Of a stretch of DNA of 6,055 nucleotides, positions 6,052-6,055 are shown piece by piece. Under the pieces are notes generated by a model. That model saw only the letters and a list, made by a program, of their open reading frames with translations. It was not told where the DNA came from and ran no database searches. Position numbers and translations under genes: made by a program. How positions within the stretch are numbered: the first letter of the stretch is position 1; the number at the start of each line of letters is the position of its first letter. The DNA is from Acidimicrobiaceae bacterium (GTDB lineage: Bacteria > Actinomycetota > Acidimicrobiia > Acidimicrobiales > Acidimicrobiaceae), in contig JABEUP010000076.1 of assembly GCA_013044365.1 (NCBI GenBank), positions 1 through 6,055 on the forward strand, given 5' to 3'.

Positions 6052-6055
6052 CCTC
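6052..6055 (-). promoter_or_regulatory. Ribosome binding site of the thiolase gene (at window edge)
   Basis: GAGG on the minus strand, six bases before the ATG at 6045, supports this start. The site may extend beyond the window. Confidence 0.5.

Overview
The window looks like chromosomal DNA from an actinobacterium with moderate G+C (by eye near half). Two observations support this. The first gene is the C-terminal half of a PdtaS-type sensor kinase. The minus strand carries three adjacent families that are essentially actinobacterial: SCO1664-type kinase-like protein, DUF3090, and MSMEG_4193-type histidine phosphatase. Moderate G+C plus an acyl-CoA gene complement would fit an Acidimicrobiia-like or other environmental actinobacterium, but that placement is inference.

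Layout. Bases 2-565 (+) hold the end of a PdtaS-like histidine kinase cut by the left edge. Bases 566-1146 hold no intact gene. The first ~320 bases read like the remains of a coding sequence broken across three frames; the rest is probably leader and promoter DNA for etfB, with two small hairpins. Bases 1147-2919 (+) are etfB and etfA, the two subunits of an electron transfer flavoprotein, 42 bases apart. A short convergent gap (2920-2963) with two weak terminator-like hairpins separates them from the minus-strand block. That block, in transcription order from the right edge, is a thiolase (6045-4879), a histidine phosphatase (4819-4145), a DUF3090 zinc-ribbon-like protein (4144-3647) and a SCO1664-type kinase-like protein (about 3686-2964). 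The last three are abutting or overlapping and probably translationally coupled.

How the parts relate. EtfAB takes electrons from acyl-CoA dehydrogenases, and the thiolase does the last carbon-carbon cleavage of beta-oxidation. The two units therefore suit a fatty-acid or branched-chain acyl-CoA catabolic neighbourhood, although they are on opposite strands and no dehydrogenase or ETF:quinone oxidoreductase is in view. The phosphatase/DUF3090/SCO1664 trio is a conserved set of unknown function. Its kinase-like and phosphatase-like members both keep their recognisable active-site residues here, which makes it the most interesting part of the window. No RNA genes, CRISPR arrays, insertion sequences or attachment sites were recognised.
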